Shown here piece by piece: positions 27,508 through 36,328 of a stretch of DNA of 42,271 nucleotides. The stretch lies in assembly GCA_022562915.1 (NCBI GenBank), contig JADFOJ010000023.1, positions 1-42,271 of the forward strand, written 5' to 3'. The stretch comes from Planctomycetota bacterium (GTDB lineage: Bacteria; Planctomycetota; Phycisphaerae; Phycisphaerales; SM1A02). Both the position numbers and the translations under genes were made by a program. The notes under the pieces are model-generated. The model searched no databases. It was not told the DNA's origin and saw only the letters and a program-made list of their open reading frames with translations. Position 1 is the first letter of the stretch. Each line of letters starts with the position of its first letter.

Positions 27508-28800
27508 CTACGCGGCCCCGTTGCCGTCCGGGCCGGGCGGGCACAGCAGCTCGATGCCGACGCGCTGGACGTGCGTCGGCGCGGTCTCGATCGCGGTGAA
27601 CCGCGCGTCGTGGGACTCGAACGATTCCCCCTCGGTCGGGACGTGTCCGAGTTGCGCGAGCACGAAGCCGCCGATCGTGTCGAAGTCGTCGTCCTCCGGC
27701 AGGTGCAGCCCCAGCCGTTCGTTGAGGTCGTCGATGTGGTACCGCGCGTCCGCCTCGGCGCGGGTGTCGTCGATGGTCGTGAGGGTCGGTTCCTCGTCGC
27801 CGTCGGGCTCGTGCTCATCGCGTATCTCGCCGACGATCTCCTCAAGGACATCCTCGATCGTCACCAGCCCCTCCGTGCCGCCGTACTCGTCGACGACGAG
27901 GGCCATGTGCACCTCGCTTCGCTGGAAGTCGGCGAGCAGGTCGCGCACCGACTTGCTCGCCGGAACGATGATCGGCTGGCGCAGCAGCGGCTCGAGCGCG
28001 AAATGCTCGGCGTCCTCGCCGAGCAACGGCACCAGATCGCGCACGTAGAGGATGCCGAGGATCTCGTCGAGGTTCTCGCGGTACACCGGGATCCGCGAGT
28101 GGCCCACGTCGCTGATGAAGGCGCGAATCTCCGCCAGGTCATCGGTGAGCTCGATGCCCTGGATGTCGGTGCGCGGCGTCATGATCTCGGCCACGTCCGT
28201 GTTGGTGAACTCCACGACGTTTTCCAGCATGCTGGCGGCTTCCTCGTCAAGGCCGCCCTTGCGATGGGTCTGATCGATCGACCGCAGCAACTCCGCTTCG
28301 GTCTCGTCCTCGTTGCGGAGGTTGGCTCCGCTGAGGCGGCGCACCGCCTCGTCGATGAACGAGACGGCCATGGTGAGCGGGCGGCACACGCGCGTGACCA
28401 GGCGGATCAGGGGCAAGCCCGCCGAGAGGAGCCCCTCCCCGACGTGCCGGGCGAGCGCCGCGGCGAGGACGCTGGTGAACACCCACAGCACGGCCACCGA
28501 GATGAGTCCGCTGATCAGGAGGTCCGGCCAGGAGAGCGAGGCCTCGGTGCGAAGCTGGACCGTCTCCGCCAGCACCAGCGCGAACAGCGCGAACTGGCCG
28601 ATCGTCCGCACCAGTGCCAGGGTGAAGACCGCGGCATCGAACTTCCTGTTGAGCCACGTCGCGGCTTCGGCGCGCCCCCTGTCCTCCAGGCGCATGGTGA
28701 CCACCGTGCGGCTCGGTCCGACGAGCGCCAGCTTGAGCGCCGCGATCCAGGTGGCCGCAACGAGTACGGCCACCGCCAGCCAGACGTACAGGTCAGTCAC
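27508..28800 (-). CDS. CorC/HlyC family CNNM-CBS transporter-like protein
   Basis: A 430-residue membrane protein. Residues 1-190 form the CNNM (DUF21) domain with about four membrane segments (first: LYVWLAVAVLVAATWIAALK). The CBS pair begins after FTNTDVAEIMTPRTDI and includes HSRIPVYRENLDEILGILYV and ALVVDEYGGTEGLVTIEDVL. The C-terminal CorC/HlyC domain has YHIDDLNERLGLHLPEDDDF and TIGGFVLAQLGHVP. The family is linked to magnesium/cobalt export and resistance. The GTG start at 28800 overlaps the ybeY stop by 8 bp. Pairing with ybeY is common in bacteria, which supports both calls. Confidence 0.93.
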   Translation of the reverse strand: MTDLYVWLAVAVLVAATWIAALKLALVGPSRTVVTMRLEDRGRAEAATWLNRKFDAAVFTLALVRTIGQFALFALVLAETVQLRTEASLSWPDLLISGLISVAVLWVFTSVLAAALARHVGEGLLSAGLPLIRLVTRVCRPLTMAVSFIDEAVRRLSGANLRNEDETEAELLRSIDQTHRKGGLDEEAASMLENVVEFTNTDVAEIMTPRTDIQGIELTDDLAEIRAFISDVGHSRIPVYRENLDEILGILYVRDLVPLLGEDAEHFALEPLLRQPIIVPASKSVRDLLADFQRSEVHMALVVDEYGGTEGLVTIEDVLEEIVGEIRDEHEPDGDEEPTLTTIDDTRAEADARYHIDDLNERLGLHLPEDDDFDTIGGFVLAQLGHVPTEGESFESHDARFTAIETAPTHVQRVGIELLCPPGPDGNGAA

Positions 28801-29419
28801 GCCGTTGGTCCTCGGCCGGCGTACTCGCCCGGCCCGCGTCGAATGTCCGCCCCACGCCCACCGCCGTGAGGATGCGATCCTCCTCGGCGTGCATCGCTTC
28901 GAAGTCTTCCGGGGTCCGGTCGTCGAAACCGGCGCAGTGGAGGACGCCGTGCAGCGCATACAGCACCAGCTCGCGCTCGATCGAGTGGCCCAGTTCCGCC
29001 GCGCGGCGGGCCGCCTCGTCGAGGCACAGGACGATGTCCGCCTCGACCGGCCCCTGCGCATCGGAGTGGTCGAAGGTCAGGACGTCGGTCGTGCACGCGC
29101 TGCCACGGTGCCGCTCGTGCAGGTCGCGCATCCGGGCGTCATCGACGATCTTGACGGTGACGCAGGCCACCCGGCGCTCGACGTGGTCCAACGCGGCGGC
29201 AAGGGTCACCCGGATCCACTGAAGGTCCAGCCCCCGCGCCCGGTCGCCGGGCAGCGCCGCGACGATGTCGAGCACCGCGCCGGTTTGTTCAGGAGGGTTC
29301 TCGTCGTCACCGCCGGTCGATTCCCCGGCTGATGTCGTGGTGCGGCAGTTCGTGTCAGCGATCGTGGTCATTGCTTGTTCGCCGGTGCGTCCCCCGTGGG
29401 TGGCCGGCGTGTCGCCCAT
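28793..29419 (-). CDS. ybeY: Endoribonuclease YbeY
   Basis: A zinc-dependent RNase for rRNA maturation and ribosome quality control. The family features are MRDLHERHRG, TDVLTFDHSD and the metal motif HGVLHCAGFDD with His157 and His161. The third metal position, His in the usual HGxLHxxGxDH, is Asp167, a variant that may still bind zinc. The N-terminal 50 residues are low-complexity; a later ATG at 29371 would remove 16 of them and is equally possible. The gene leads directly into corC. Confidence 0.9.
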   Translation of the reverse strand: MGDTPATHGGRTGEQAMTTIADTNCRTTTSAGESTGGDDENPPEQTGAVLDIVAALPGDRARGLDLQWIRVTLAAALDHVERRVACVTVKIVDDARMRDLHERHRGSACTTDVLTFDHSDAQGPVEADIVLCLDEAARRAAELGHSIERELVLYALHGVLHCAGFDDRTPEDFEAMHAEEDRILTAVGVGRTFDAGRASTPAEDQRRD

Positions 29420-29461
29420 AAGGATACGACCTGTTTCGGCTGTCCGCCACGGGGAATTGAG

Positions 29462-30772
29462 TCAAGACAGGGCCGAAACCCCGACGGCGACCGCCGAGGG
29501 CTTCACGCGGGCCTCGAACTCACCGCGGAACCTGTTGACCAGCGTTCGGACCGCCCAGTTGTTGCCGTCGGCGAGGCCGCAGATGGTCGTGCCGGGCATG
29601 ATTCCCATCGAGCCGGCCAGCTCCAGCAGGAGGTCGAGGTCCCGGCTCGAGGCATCGCCCGCCTCGATCCGGCACAGGAGCTGGTACATCCAGCGGGAAC
29701 CATCGCGGCAGGGGGTGCATTGGCCGCACGATTCGTTCATGAAGAACCGGGCGATGTTGCGCGTCACCGCGACCATGTCGGTGTCCTCATCGAAGATGGT
29801 CGGGCACGCGGTGCCGAGGCCCAGGACGTGGCACGTACGCCCGAGGTCGAAGTCCATGACCGCGTCGAACTGGTCGGGGCCCAGCACGCCCATGCTTATG
29901 CCGCCGGCAATCGCCCCTTTGAAGCGCTTGCCGCCGCGCATGCCCTGGCAGTGCTCCTCGACGAGGGTGCGCAACGAGATGCCCAGGTCCACTTCGTAGA
30001 CACCCGGACGGTTGACGTGGCCGGACACGCCCATGAGCTTCGGGCCGTAGCTGGGGGGGGCGCCGATGGACGACTCGCACCCCATCGTCTTCCACCACTC
30101 GGCCCCGCGTTCGACGATCGGCACGACCGCCGCCAGCGTCTCGACGTTGTTGACGATGGTCGGGCGCCCGAAGAGGCCCTTGACGGCCGGGAACGGAGGC
30201 TTGATCCGCGGCCAGGCCCGCTTGCCCTCGATCGCCTCCAGCAGGCCGGTCTCCTCGCCGCAGATGTAGGCGCCCGCGCTGCGGTGCAGGTAGCACTCCA
30301 CGCCGGGGGCGAAGATGCCGTGGTCGTACGCCTCCCGGATCGCGTCGGCGACGACGGTGGCCTGGTGGCGGTACTCGCCCCGGATGAAGAAGTACGCCGT
30401 GTCGAGCGCGCACGCGTAGCAGGTGATCGCGATGCCCTCCAGCACCAGGTGCGGATCGAAGTCGATGAGCAGGCGGTCCTTGAAGGTGCACGGTTCCGCT
30501 TCGTCACAGTTGACCGCGAGGTAGCGACGGCCGCCGTCGGGCGGCGGCAGGAACGTCCACTTCAGGCCACAGGGAAAGCCGGCCCCGCCGCGGCCGCGCA
30601 ACTGCGACTCCTTGACCAGGTCGACGATGTCCTGGGGGTTCATGCTCCGGGCCTTTTCCAGGGCCTGGTAGCCGCCGGTCTTCACGTACTCGTCGTAGCG
30701 GACGATGTGACGATCCTTCGGATCGCCCCAGGGGTGGCAGGGAATGCGTCTGGTCAGGACGGGTTCGTTCAT
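29462..30772 (-). CDS. nuoF: NADH-quinone oxidoreductase subunit F
   Basis: A 436-residue subunit that holds FMN and the N3 [4Fe-4S] cluster and takes electrons from NADH. The FMN/NADH segments GRGGAGFPCGLKW (residues 60-72) and AVNCDEAEPCTFKDR are present, with CGEETGLLEAIEG in the middle. The cluster ligands are Cys349, Cys352 and Cys355 (SCGQCTPCRDG) and Cys398 (TTICGLADG). Length is normal. Its ATG overlaps the TGA of the small upstream gene by ATGA, so it is translated coupled to it. It is the last gene of the cluster; nuoG is not adjacent. Confidence 0.97.
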   Translation of the reverse strand: MNEPVLTRRIPCHPWGDPKDRHIVRYDEYVKTGGYQALEKARSMNPQDIVDLVKESQLRGRGGAGFPCGLKWTFLPPPDGGRRYLAVNCDEAEPCTFKDRLLIDFDPHLVLEGIAITCYACALDTAYFFIRGEYRHQATVVADAIREAYDHGIFAPGVECYLHRSAGAYICGEETGLLEAIEGKRAWPRIKPPFPAVKGLFGRPTIVNNVETLAAVVPIVERGAEWWKTMGCESSIGAPPSYGPKLMGVSGHVNRPGVYEVDLGISLRTLVEEHCQGMRGGKRFKGAIAGGISMGVLGPDQFDAVMDFDLGRTCHVLGLGTACPTIFDEDTDMVAVTRNIARFFMNESCGQCTPCRDGSRWMYQLLCRIEAGDASSRDLDLLLELAGSMGIMPGTTICGLADGNNWAVRTLVNRFRGEFEARVKPSAVAVGVSALS

Positions 30773-30984
30773 GGAGAGGGGTGTTTCACGTCGTGTATCT
30801 CGATCTCGTCGGTCGTTGTCCGGCGAAGCGTAATGGTGCCGCGGCGCTCCTGCCGGGTGGTCGTGTTCAGGACGCGACGGCTGGTGCCCGGGTCGCTCCG
30901 TATGGCCTTGTACAGGTGCCCTACGAACTCACCGAGCGATCGCATGAGCGGCTTGTTCTCAGAGTTCGTCAAGGATCCGGTCAA
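30769..30984 (-). CDS. Small conserved-context protein between nuoE and nuoF
   Basis: A 71-residue protein of unknown family. It overlaps nuoE by 26 bp at its start and nuoF by 4 bp (ATGA) at its stop, so it is embedded in the operon and its translation should drive nuoF. The middle, LMRSLGEFVGHLYKAI, is amphipathic, then RTTTDEIEIHDV is acidic and strand-like. There are no Cys, signal or membrane segments. A shorter start at the second Met, 39 bases in, would remove the nuoE overlap. It could be an accessory subunit or assembly factor of complex I; that is inferred from position. Confidence 0.65.
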   Translation of the reverse strand: MTGSLTNSENKPLMRSLGEFVGHLYKAIRSDPGTSRRVLNTTTRQERRGTITLRRTTTDEIEIHDVKHPSP

Positions 30985-31480
30985 CCTTTTCGATGGTCAG
31001 GTTCTCGTGAAGCGTATCGCCGACGAGCGCCACCGGCGCCGTGTCGCACGAACCGAGGCACTCCAGGGTCAGCAGGGTGAACCGGCCGTCCTCCGTCGTC
31101 TCGTGCGGCTCGATGCCGAGCCTGTCACGCAGATGGTCCAGCAGCGCGACCTGGCCGGAGATCTCGCAGGCGACCGACTGGCACACGGCGATGACGCACT
31201 TTCCCGTGGGCTCGATGGTGTACTCCTCGTAGAACGAGACCGTGTCGAGCACGTCCGCCGGAGATATCTTCAGGAACTGCGCGACCTCCACCATCGCCTG
31301 GTGGGCGATGCAGCGGTAGCGATGTTGAAGATCGTTCAGGATCGGCAGCAGCGCTGCCCGGTGATTCTCGTAGCGCGGGAGGATCTCGGCCGTGAAGTGC
31401 GCCTTCATCTCGTCGGTCAGGTAGGGCTCGGCGCGCCTGGTGATCGGGGTCGTCGCCGAGGGTTTGACGGTCCAGGCCAT
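30959..31480 (-). CDS. nuoE: NADH-quinone oxidoreductase subunit E (24 kDa)
   Basis: A 173-residue thioredoxin-fold subunit with the N1a [2Fe-2S] cluster. The four ligands are Cys100 and Cys105 (AVCQSVACE) and Cys141 and Cys145 (ECLGSCDTAP). The helical N-terminal part has AAILPIL-like text (AALLPILNDLQHRY) followed by VAQFLKISPADVLDTVSFY, as in the family. It follows nuoD after 13 bp. Normal length and intact. Confidence 0.97.
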   Translation of the reverse strand: MAWTVKPSATTPITRRAEPYLTDEMKAHFTAEILPRYENHRAALLPILNDLQHRYRCIAHQAMVEVAQFLKISPADVLDTVSFYEEYTIEPTGKCVIAVCQSVACEISGQVALLDHLRDRLGIEPHETTEDGRFTLLTLECLGSCDTAPVALVGDTLHENLTIEKVDRILDEL

Positions 31481-31493
31481 GGGTGTCGTGTTC

Positions 31494-32783
31494 CTATCGA
31501 TCCAGCTCGGCGGCGATGATGTTCAACGACCCGAGCACCGCCACGGTGTCGCCGAGCTGGTGGCCTTCCAGCAGCCGTGCAAGCACCTGGAAGTGCAGGA
31601 ATGCCGGCGGCCTGGTCTTGGCGCGCCACGCGCATTTTGAACCGTCGGCGACGATGTAATAGCCCAGTTCCCCGTTGGGCGACTCGATCGCCGCATACGA
31701 CTCGCCGATCGGAACGTCCCACCCGCGGTTGGTCATGAAGATCTCGAAGAGCTGGATGGTCGCCTCGATCGAACCGTACACGTCCGCCTTGTCCGGCACG
31801 GTGAGCTTGGCGTCCACCTCGACGTTCATGGATCCGCCGGGGATCCGGTCCAGGAGGTGACTGATGATGGCCCGGGACTGCTCGATCTCCTCGAACCGTA
31901 CGAGGAACCGGCACAGGCAGTCACCGTCGTGGGCGATCGGCACCGAGAAATCGACCGCGTCGGCGCCCTCGCCGTCCCAGTTCGGAGCGAAGCAGAGGTA
32001 TGGCTCGTCCTTGCGGAGGTCGCGGCGAACGCCCGAGGCCCTGGCGATGGGACCGGTCAGGCTCCAGGCGATGGCATCGTCCCGGCTTATTGCGCCGACG
32101 CCCTGGAGGCGGTCGACGAAGATCCGGTTGCGGGTCAACAGGGTCTCCATGTCCTTGAGCGCCTTGGGCAGGCGGACGTCGATGAAGCTCCGCACCATGC
32201 GGCGGAAGACCTCATCGTCCGGGATGTCCTGCATGGCGCCGCCGACGCGGGTCCAGTCGGGGTGGAATCGCTGGCCGGAGATGTAGTCCATGATGTCGTA
32301 GATGAACTCGCGCTCGTTGAAGCCGTACAGGAACCCCGTGAAGGCGCCGAGATCAAGCGCCGCGGCGCCCACGCACAGCAGGTGGTTCTGAATGCGGCCC
32401 AGCTCGGCGAGGATCGTCCGGACGACGGTGCAACGCGGTGTCAGGTTGATCCCGAACAGCGTCTCCACCGCGTGATGCCACGCGATGTCGTTGACGATCG
32501 GCGAGACGTAGTCCATCCGGCTGACGGTGCAGACGTACTGGTTGTAGTCGTGGTGCTCGGCGAGCTTCTCGAAGCCGCTGTGCAGGTAGCCGATGTGCGG
32601 TGTGACCCTGACGACCCGTTCGCCGTCAAGCTCCAGGACGATTCGCAGCGTGGTGTGGGTGGCGGGGTGCTGCGGGCCGAAATTCAGCACCCACCGACCC
32701 TCGCTGTCGGCCCGGTTCTCCAGGTATTCGGTCGTCTCGACGTCGACGTCGTAGCCTTCGTCGGGGATGAGCGTGTACGGCAT
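31494..32783 (-). CDS. nuoD: NADH-quinone oxidoreductase subunit D (49 kDa)
   Basis: A 429-residue subunit that lines the quinone chamber of complex I. Family text: LNFGPQHPATHTTLR, PHIGYLHSGFEKLAEHHDYN, SRMDYVSPIVNDIAWH, ELGRIQNHLL and, near the end, AAIESPNGELGYYIVADGS. The start is the ATG at 32783; the frame stays open further upstream, but that text has no homology. It leads the cluster nuoD-nuoE-small gene-nuoF; nuoA, B and C, usually just upstream, are absent and must be elsewhere or missing. Confidence 0.97.
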   Translation of the reverse strand: MPYTLIPDEGYDVDVETTEYLENRADSEGRWVLNFGPQHPATHTTLRIVLELDGERVVRVTPHIGYLHSGFEKLAEHHDYNQYVCTVSRMDYVSPIVNDIAWHHAVETLFGINLTPRCTVVRTILAELGRIQNHLLCVGAAALDLGAFTGFLYGFNEREFIYDIMDYISGQRFHPDWTRVGGAMQDIPDDEVFRRMVRSFIDVRLPKALKDMETLLTRNRIFVDRLQGVGAISRDDAIAWSLTGPIARASGVRRDLRKDEPYLCFAPNWDGEGADAVDFSVPIAHDGDCLCRFLVRFEEIEQSRAIISHLLDRIPGGSMNVEVDAKLTVPDKADVYGSIEATIQLFEIFMTNRGWDVPIGESYAAIESPNGELGYYIVADGSKCAWRAKTRPPAFLHFQVLARLLEGHQLGDTVAVLGSLNIIAAELDR

Positions 32784-32829
32784 GAGTCGGCCAGTATAGG
32801 GGCTGGCCCCCGACCTGCCGGAGCATTCT

Positions 32830-33432
32830 CTATGCGGCGGTCTCGGCGACCGCGGCCGCCCGCCGCCGCTGGATCGCGCGGGCGATGTCGCGGACCACGC
32901 CGTGGATCGCGACGACGACCAGGGCATAGACGATCGTGTTGATGACGAAGCCGGACCACAACGGCTTCACCGGCAGGTAGAGCCCGCGTTGACCCGGTCC
33001 CGCCGACTTCCGGAGTCTCAGCACGCCCGCCTTGCTGGTCGACTTCTCGCCCTGGTCGGTCCACAACAGGTCGTAGTAACATCCGACGGAGCGCATCGGC
33101 AAGCCCCATCCCTCATCGACCCCCGATCGCGAGGCGGGCAGGGGTTCCGACGGCGCGACGATCCGCCCCCACGTCGCAAGCAGGGTGGCAGGGTCGCCAT
33201 GGTTGTACGGCCCCGGCGCGAAACCCCGCCAGCATCGCGACATGATGCGCGTGCCCGCCACGTTGTCCCAGCGGTACACCTCCCAGGAATGCTCGGTGCC
33301 GACCTCGGCATACAGTTCCGAAACGGTGCCGTGACCGAGGTCCATTGCCGCCGCGCACGTCCATGCCACGGCAATATTGAGCACGGCGCCGCATGCCGCC
33401 AGGCCGGCCGCTCTCAGCAGGTGTCGCTTCAC
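32830..33432 (-). CDS. Two-helix membrane protein of a planctomycete type
   Basis: A 200-residue protein with one N-terminal membrane segment (LLRAAGLAACGAVLNIAVAW) and one near the C-terminus (FVINTIVYALVVVAIHGVV), with a roughly 120-residue segment probably outside. After the second helix comes a basic cytoplasmic tail rich in Arg. The pattern GLPMRSVGC before the domain end and LPVKPLWSGFVINT at the second helix resembles a group of planctomycete hypothetical proteins I have seen. Function unknown. It lies 46 bp upstream of nuoD on the same strand. Confidence 0.75.
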   Translation of the reverse strand: MKRHLLRAAGLAACGAVLNIAVAWTCAAAMDLGHGTVSELYAEVGTEHSWEVYRWDNVAGTRIMSRCWRGFAPGPYNHGDPATLLATWGRIVAPSEPLPASRSGVDEGWGLPMRSVGCYYDLLWTDQGEKSTSKAGVLRLRKSAGPGQRGLYLPVKPLWSGFVINTIVYALVVVAIHGVVRDIARAIQRRRAAAVAETAA

Positions 33433-33581
33433 GGGAAGCGTATCGGTTGAATACCGGGCCCGATCCTGTCAGACGAGCAACATCGCCGACTGTTCTACTG
33501 CTCTACTCTCTACTCTCTGTGCCGCTGCCAGCCCCCTCCGTAGCTTCATCGCCAAAACCCCTGAATGGAAGCGGCACTTCA

Positions 33582-35195
33582 CTACCCCCAATTCGCCAGC
33601 AGCGCGAGAAAGTCCGTGATCCCCACCATGCAGTCGCCGTCGAGGTCGGCGGGGCATGACGGTAGACACGGATCGGGGCACGGCCCCCACGCCGACAGCA
33701 TCGCCAGGAAGTCGACGATCCCGACCGTGCAGTCTCCGTCGAGGTCACCGGCAATCGCCGTCGGCGGCATGTGCCACGCGACGACCGCGGACCATTGGGG
33801 ATGGTCGATCCCGGCATCGACACGGCGCAGCTCGAGCACGTACGTGCCGGCGGCCAGGTCCAGGACGAAGAGGTGCGCGATGTTGTCCACGCTGCCGGCG
33901 CTGACGACGTTGCCGCCGCCGAAGAAGGGTAGCCCCGGGTCGCCGACCAGCGTCGCCAGTTGCTCCTGCTCGTCGACGCGCCACAGGATCAGGTCGAAGT
34001 CCGCGACGGCCCAGTCGGCGTTGCCGAACGGGGGCTGCGCGTCGCGGTTCCAGGTCGCCAGGAAGGACGCTTCGCCGGTGAGCTGGCACACGTTAAGCCG
34101 CCAGTAGCGGCTTTCGCCGAGACCCACGCCGGCGAGGTCCCATCCCGCCTGGGGGGAGACATTGTTCGCGGAGGGCGGTGTCGCCGAGCCGTCCTGTTCC
34201 GAGCCGGTCAGGATCATGTGGCTCGTGTTGACGTCGAGCAGCCCGGCGCCGAAGAGGTCGTCCAGCGGCATCGAGGCCACCCCGCGGTCGGGCCCGGAGG
34301 AGACGGGGTTGTTGGTCCAGCCGGCGCGGTGGTTTGCCCCGGCCAGCAGCACCGCCTTGAGCACGATGCCCTGCTCCGCGGCCGGGTTGCCGGCGAGTGC
34401 GGGGGTCGTCCGCGCCGTCTCCACCATCAGTGCCGCGCCCGCCGAGACGACCGGGACCGCCCAGCTGGTCTTGGAGCCCGGCGCGACGATCTCGGGGATC
34501 ATCCGGCCGGGGCCGTCAATGTCCGGCAGCGTGGCATCGTTCATGTGGCTGCCGTCGCTGACGCCGACGCTGAGGCCGTTGAAGACGTGGCTCATGAGCG
34601 CGACGTTGACGTCGTCCGTGGCAACGCCCGGCTCGTCATTGTCGATGCCGACGCACATGAGCGTCCCGTCGCGGTTCATGACGAAGTCGGCGCGTCGCAG
34701 CGCGTCGTTGTTCTGCGAGGCGAAGGGGAACGCGCCGATCCAGCTGTGGTTGAGGATCTTGAGACCGGCGGTGGCCGGATCCGGCTCCAGGGCGGAATTG
34801 CTCCGGAGGAAGCCGGCCGCGATCCAGCCGTTGACGTTCCATTCGTTGATCTCGGTGATGCCCGGGGCGATGCTGAGCGTGTTGCCGTAGAAGTTGAAGC
34901 CGACGTTGTTGGCGTGGCCGCTCGTGTTCGTCGGGCCGCTGTGCGGGATGAAGGTCTTGCCGACGTTCTGGGCGTGGGCCGGGTTGGGGCCGTAGTCGCC
35001 CTGGGCGTCCGGGGCCTCGACCTGGGCCACGATGACGCCGGCGCCCGTGGGAACATTGCCGGCCCCGAGGCGGGCGACGAGGTCATCCAGGCCGACTTCC
35101 GGGCCGTCGTTGGTGGTCTGCCCGGCCGGCGCGGAGTCCGTCAACAGCATGGCGGCGAGCACGGCGAGCGCACACGCGGCAGGTCTTCGGATCAT
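33582..35195 (-). CDS. Secreted subtilase-like protein with dockerin-like C-terminus
   Basis: A 537-residue exported protein with a signal peptide (AACALAVLAAMLLTDSAPAG). The body looks like a diverged S8 subtilase: GAGVIVAQVEAP where the catalytic Asp should be (Glu60), TSGHANNVGF with the His94, LNHSW with a possible oxyanion Asn149 and SKTSWAVPVVSAGAALM with Ser244. The Asp-to-Glu change makes activity doubtful. Residues about 340-470 look like a pre-peptidase-C-like beta domain (RYWRLNV...). The last 55 residues are two dockerin-like units (GDLDGDCTVGIVDFLAML and ADLDGDCMVGITDFLALL) separated by a Cys-Pro linker. It is probably cell-surface or secreted. Confidence 0.8.
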   Translation of the reverse strand: MIRRPAACALAVLAAMLLTDSAPAGQTTNDGPEVGLDDLVARLGAGNVPTGAGVIVAQVEAPDAQGDYGPNPAHAQNVGKTFIPHSGPTNTSGHANNVGFNFYGNTLSIAPGITEINEWNVNGWIAAGFLRSNSALEPDPATAGLKILNHSWIGAFPFASQNNDALRRADFVMNRDGTLMCVGIDNDEPGVATDDVNVALMSHVFNGLSVGVSDGSHMNDATLPDIDGPGRMIPEIVAPGSKTSWAVPVVSAGAALMVETARTTPALAGNPAAEQGIVLKAVLLAGANHRAGWTNNPVSSGPDRGVASMPLDDLFGAGLLDVNTSHMILTGSEQDGSATPPSANNVSPQAGWDLAGVGLGESRYWRLNVCQLTGEASFLATWNRDAQPPFGNADWAVADFDLILWRVDEQEQLATLVGDPGLPFFGGGNVVSAGSVDNIAHLFVLDLAAGTYVLELRRVDAGIDHPQWSAVVAWHMPPTAIAGDLDGDCTVGIVDFLAMLSAWGPCPDPCLPSCPADLDGDCMVGITDFLALLANWG

Positions 35196-35279
35196 TTCTC
35201 GCTCCGTGGAATGTTCACGCCCCCGACGGCCTCGGGCGCTCGACTAGCATATGCCGCACTCACCGGCAGGCAACACAAT

Positions 35280-35957
35280 TCAGCGCGATCCGGTGGTCAA
35301 CGTCCGGGCCACCAGGGCCAGCAGTCGCTTCTCGAAGGCGGTGTCGCGGGCCACCGGCGCCCAGAAGGACTTCGTGGTCGCCTCGGGGTCGGACGCGGGA
35401 CGCCTGATCACGGCATGCGAGGTCCCTGAGCTCGACCAGGTGCTGCGCCGGATGCCCGGCGAGTACGCCCGCTCGATGATGACCGACACGCGCAGTTCCA
35501 CGGCACCCTCGAACGATGTGAGATCCGCCGGCGGACCGGAGAGTCCCAGCAGGTCCGGCGGCCCACCGGCCGCGGCGTCACGGATGGTTGCAGGCGTGAA
35601 CTCGAAGCGCGCCCGGCGGCGCTGCAACACCACGGTGTTCTCCATCGCCTGGTCGAGCGACGCGTTGCCGCTGCGCCACGGTTCGAGAATCGAACCGGCA
35701 ATGGACGGCGTGGTCTCGATGACGCCGAGTCGGCGGTCTCGCAACGCCGGCGGCATGTCGTTGGCGCGCGCGGCGGCGATCGCAGCGTCGAAGGCCTGTG
35801 CGTACGCCGTCGAGTCGATGGTCAGGTAGGCGGGCCCGGCGGACGTCGCGCAGCCGCCCGCCGCCAGACAGCAGGCGAGCACCATCCACGCGAACCGGGC
35901 TGAGTGTACGGAGACCACGGGCACCCGGTCATCATAACGGGGGGCCGCCGCCGTCAT
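35280..35957 (-). CDS. Lipoprotein in ECF sigma operon
   Basis: A 225-residue protein with a hydrophobic segment ending in a lipobox (CLAAGGC), so probably lipid-anchored. The rest is soluble, mixed alpha/beta, without a domain I recognise; notable text includes YAQAFDAAIAAARAND, LGVIETTPSIAGSILEPW and LRVSVIIERAYSPG. The ATG at 35957 overlaps the stop of the membrane protein before it by ATGA. The context of sigma factor, anti-sigma candidate and lipoprotein suggests an envelope response system. Confidence 0.75.
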   Translation of the reverse strand: MTAAAPRYDDRVPVVSVHSARFAWMVLACCLAAGGCATSAGPAYLTIDSTAYAQAFDAAIAAARANDMPPALRDRRLGVIETTPSIAGSILEPWRSGNASLDQAMENTVVLQRRRARFEFTPATIRDAAAGGPPDLLGLSGPPADLTSFEGAVELRVSVIIERAYSPGIRRSTWSSSGTSHAVIRRPASDPEATTKSFWAPVARDTAFEKRLLALVARTLTTGSR

Positions 35958-36328
35958 CGCAAGCCGGCGGGGCCGATCACGGCTTCCGTCAGCCAGACCC
36001 GTCCCTCGGTGCGGATCATTCCGGTCGGGCGGTCGATCTCCTCGAGCCGGGCAAGCAATTCGTCATCGTCGATCGTTCTGATCAGGCCGGTGCGGTGTGC
36101 ATGCCGGATGACCTGCACCGTCGGCGAACGGTGGCCCGGCGGGTCGCCGCGTTCGACGTGTTCCCGAGCCGCGGGCCGTGACGCCGTCACCCACAGCACA
36201 CCGGCCGCGACGGCCAGCATCGCCGACGTGGTCGCCAGTCGCCGGCGCACCCGGCGGCGCGCGTGATGGCGCCGCATGGCGGCAGTCAGCTCGGTGAGCA
36301 TCCGGTGCTTGAGGTACGTGTCACTCAT
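35954..36328 (-). CDS. Small single-pass membrane protein, candidate anti-sigma factor
   Basis: A 124-residue protein with an N-terminal basic part (AAMRRHHARRRVRRRL), one membrane segment (ATTSAMLAVAAGVLWVTA) and a 75-residue outside tail. It overlaps the sigma gene by 8 bp (ATGAGTGA), the usual place for an anti-sigma factor. It has no zinc-binding motif and the cytoplasmic part is only about 28 residues, short for a full sigma-binding domain. The role is therefore inferred from position only. Confidence 0.7.
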   Translation of the reverse strand: MSDTYLKHRMLTELTAAMRRHHARRRVRRRLATTSAMLAVAAGVLWVTASRPAAREHVERGDPPGHRSPTVQVIRHAHRTGLIRTIDDDELLARLEEIDRPTGMIRTEGRVWLTEAVIGPAGLR

